This document shows positions 4,361-5,528 of a stretch of 5,528 nt of DNA, in pieces. Position 1 is the stretch's first letter, and every line of letters begins with the position of its first letter. The notes below the pieces were generated by a model. It saw nothing but the letters and a program-made list of their open reading frames with translations. It had not been told where the DNA came from and searched no databases. This DNA comes from an uncultured Paracoccaceae bacterium (GTDB lineage: Bacteria > Pseudomonadota > Alphaproteobacteria > Rhodobacterales > Rhodobacteraceae): assembly GCA_937927885.1 (NCBI GenBank), contig CALEZJ010000040.1:1-5528 (forward strand), given 5' to 3'. A program made the position numbers and the translations under genes.

Positions 4361-5319
4361 GCCATCGCGCCACCAATTGGGCCATCCAGCAGCGCGGGTT
4401 GAAGCCCGCCACCAAGATCGTGCTCTGGTTCCTCTGCGACCGCCACAACCCTGATTTCGGCTGCTTCCCGACGCAGGCGCGGCTGGCGGACGACGCGGAA
4501 ATGTCGGTCTCGGCCCTGAACGCTCATCTCGCGAGGCTGGAAGAGCTGCGGCTGATCCACCGGGTTCGCACGCATGATCCCCGCACCCACAAGCGACAGG
4601 CCACACGCTACATCCTGGGGTTCGAAGACGGATTTCCACAAGAGCCACCTCCTGAAAGCGGAGATGGGTTTGACGGAACAGACAAGGAACAAGACTGCAA
4701 CCCAACTCCGGATTCCGCACATGGGGCCATCTCCGGATTTTCGGCAAAGCCATCTCCGGATTTTGCCGAAAGCCATCTCCGGAATCCGGAGACTAACCCT
4801 GTAAGGGAACCAGTAAGGAAACCGGTAAAGGAGGAGGAGGGTGCGCAGGCGCGCGATTCCGATTTTGGCCGGTTCTTCGCGCAGCTGCTTTCGGCGCTGG
4901 GCCTCGATCCTGCCGCCCTGCCCGGCTGGTGGCAGGGCTGGCCGGCACAGCTGCATGTGCGCCGCTGGTACGACGATCTCGGCCTGACCGAGGCGCGGAT
5001 CCTCGAGGTCGCCACCGCGTCCCGGCACACGCATCCCAACCCGCCCGATGGACCCAAGGCGCTGGATCGCGTCATGGAGCGCGCCGCCAGGCAGGATGCG
5101 CATGCAGCCAGCGCGGGAAAGGTTCGGACACCCCGTCGCCGTAGAAAGTCCGATCCGACCCCCCTGCCCAGCATGGACGACCGCGCCGCCTTCTATGCCG
5201 ATCTGGTCAATTCCGACGGCTTCCTGCCCGCCAACATGATCAGCAATTCCATCCGCGACGCCATGCTGGCCCGGGGCCTCGTCACGCCGGAACGGCTGCG
5301 CCAACGGGGGGTGCTGTGA
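4357..5319 (+). CDS. winged-helix replication-initiator-like protein
   Basis: This 320-aa protein has an N-terminal winged helix of the HTH_36 type at about 8-88 (TKIVLWFLCDRHN, FPTQARLADDAEMSVSALNA, LARLEELRLIHRV, then a wing ending TRYILGFE). Many phage and plasmid replication initiators begin this way. Residues about 90-165 are a disordered, Pro/Glu-rich linker containing VREPVRKPVKEEE. About 166-320 is a helical C-terminal region (GRFFAQLLSALGLDP, PDGPKALDRVMERAARQ, DDRAAFYADLVNSDGFLPAN) with a basic patch RRRRK at 260-264; I do not recognise a helicase or primase motif there. The architecture (DNA-binding head, linker, helical tail that could recruit a helicase loader) recalls lambda O, but that is analogy. 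The start is set by the ATGA overlap and GGAGG at 4344-4348, 8 nt upstream. The linker-coding DNA holds the repeats listed at 4701-4836. Confidence 0.8.
   Translation: MSHRATNWAIQQRGLKPATKIVLWFLCDRHNPDFGCFPTQARLADDAEMSVSALNAHLARLEELRLIHRVRTHDPRTHKRQATRYILGFEDGFPQEPPPESGDGFDGTDKEQDCNPTPDSAHGAISGFSAKPSPDFAESHLRNPETNPVREPVRKPVKEEEGAQARDSDFGRFFAQLLSALGLDPAALPGWWQGWPAQLHVRRWYDDLGLTEARILEVATASRHTHPNPPDGPKALDRVMERAARQDAHAASAGKVRTPRRRRKSDPTPLPSMDDRAAFYADLVNSDGFLPANMISNSIRDAMLARGLVTPERLRQRGVL
4659..4667 (-). repeat. degenerate inverted iteron copy
   Basis: CGGAGATGG on the plus strand is the reverse complement of CCATCTCCG, the left part of the iteron found at 4726, 4749 and 4772. It is a possible outlying half-site, about 40 bp before the first recognisable forward copy. 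Confidence 0.35.
4701..4792 (+). repeat. in-gene iterons with 23-bp period; candidate origin or operator
   Basis: GCCATCTCCGGATTTT occurs exactly at 4726-4741 and 4749-4764. A third copy starts at 4772 (GCCATCTCCGGA, then AT). All three start exactly 23 bp apart. A diverged copy (CCAACTCCGGATT) precedes them with its CTCCGGA 25 bp before that of the next. The last copy faces an inverted half, giving the palindrome TCTCCGGAATCCGGAGA at 4776-4792. The period is not a multiple of three, so the copies encode AISGF, PSPDF and SHLRN in three different frames: the DNA, not the peptide, is repeated. This is the pattern of iterons in an initiator gene (as in lambda O) or of an autoregulatory operator. 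Function is inferred; the repeats are seen directly. Confidence 0.8.
4739..4771. repeat. 10-bp inverted repeat between iterons
   Basis: TTTCGGCAAA at 4739-4748 pairs perfectly with TTTGCCGAAA at 4762-4771 around a 13-nt loop that contains most of the middle iteron's core. The first two iteron spacers are therefore mirror images of each other. A cruciform or stem could present the middle iteron in single-stranded form. Confidence 0.65.
4801..4836 (+). repeat. purine-rich 12-bp tandem repeats beside the iterons
   Basis: GTAAGGGAACCA at 4801, GTAAGGAAACCG at 4813 and the weaker GTAAAGGAGGAG at 4825 form a 12-bp tandem array directly after the iterons. The repeat is in frame and encodes VREP, VRKP and VKEE. 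It uses GTA and AGG codons, which are otherwise scarce in this gene. GC falls to about half over this stretch, and one strand is almost all purine apart from the T of GTA and the CC pairs. It could be a melting or loader-entry element of an origin, or simply a charged linker repeat. Confidence 0.55.
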
Positions 5320-5528
5320 ATGGCATGGTGTCACGTCCCCGGCACGGATTGTCCCTCTGCGCAGGCGGCGGAGGCCTTGATCTGGGCCTCATGCTCGCCG
5401 AGCCCGGCTATCACACCCGCGCCTTCGTCGAATGGGAGGACTGGCCGCGCGCCGTCCTCATCGCGGCCCAGCACGCCGAATACTTCGCCCCGGCCCCGAT
5501 CTGGACCGACCTGCGCAGCTTCGATGCC
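5316..5528 (+). CDS. C5-cytosine DNA methyltransferase, N-terminal part
   Basis: The first 71 codons of a Dcm-family DNA (cytosine-5)-methyltransferase are visible and run off the right edge. The enzyme transfers a methyl group from S-adenosylmethionine to cytosine in a target sequence. Motif I is clear (GLSLCAGGGGLDLGL, residues 11-25, the SAM-binding glycine loop) and motif II follows (FVEWED, with E39 expected to hold the SAM ribose). The catalytic PCQ motif and the target recognition domain lie beyond the window, so specificity cannot be told. I chose GTG at 5316 because it overlaps the upstream stop as GTGA, like the other operon junctions, and GGGGGG at 5306-5311 precedes it. ATG at 5325 in the same frame is the alternative. 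In phages such enzymes usually protect against host restriction. No restriction enzyme of recognised type is seen beside it, apart from the VRR-NUC nuclease two genes upstream. Confidence 0.88.
   Translation, partial: MNGMVSRPRHGLSLCAGGGGLDLGLMLAEPGYHTRAFVEWEDWPRAVLIAAQHAEYFAPAPIWTDLRSFDA

Noticed and set aside
3929..4753. Minus-strand frame opposite the VRR-NUC gene
   Set aside because: The opposite strand carries the full nuclease motif set; this frame has none.
4701..4836. Repeats as a CRISPR array
   Set aside because: Units are too short, spacers are only 7 bp or absent, and they lie inside a coding gene with no cas genes near.
4306..5334. Long minus-strand open frame opposite the winged-helix gene
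   Set aside because: It mirrors a gene with a clear domain, ribosome site and coupled starts; its translation looks like low-complexity antisense sequence.
3962..5528. VRR-NUC and methyltransferase as a restriction-modification pair
   Set aside because: The nuclease is a family usually tied to DNA repair and replication structures, has no target-recognition domain, and is separated from the methyltransferase by the replication-like gene.

Overview
The window is GC-rich and reads like a Rhodobacterales-type alphaproteobacterium (Paracoccus- or Rhodobacter-like). That assignment rests on base composition, codon use and my recollection of similar prophage gene orders; I ran no search. The window appears to cross the left edge of an integrated element, most likely a temperate tailed-phage prophage. 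Structural genes would be expected beyond the right edge, but none is visible here.

Region by region: (1) 2-976 is the 3' part of a host-type major facilitator efflux permease, which enters from the left. (2) 977-1099 is a short gap with a perfect 10-bp hairpin and is my best guess for the element's left boundary. (3) 1100-1705 is an unrecognised DNA-binding-like protein, convergent with (4) a complete tyrosine recombinase/integrase at 1709-2983 on the minus strand. The two stop codons are 3 bp apart and sit in the loop of a shared 9-bp hairpin that looks like a bidirectional terminator. (5) 2984-3465 is a divergent control region full of repeats: a 26-bp inverted repeat about 300 bp apart, clustered GGGTGGC boxes and a roughly 10-bp-phased TGCC array. 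(6) From 3466 to the right edge runs a tightly coupled rightward operon: a small excisionase-like HTH protein, an 80-aa helical protein, a VRR-NUC nuclease, a winged-helix replication-like protein and the start of a C5-cytosine DNA methyltransferase. All four junctions are 4-nt start/stop overlaps.

Working model (inference): the integrase and the excisionase-like HTH protein handle integration and excision. The rightward operon is the early DNA-metabolism module: origin recognition (winged-helix protein), DNA processing (VRR-NUC) and DNA modification (methyltransferase). The most striking signal is inside the winged-helix gene. Three copies of a 16-bp sequence at an exact 23-bp period, with flanking degenerate and inverted copies, are read in all three reading frames. 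The DNA rather than the protein therefore seems to be conserved, resembling the iterons of the lambda origin, which lie inside gene O. I propose it as a candidate replication origin or autoregulatory operator.
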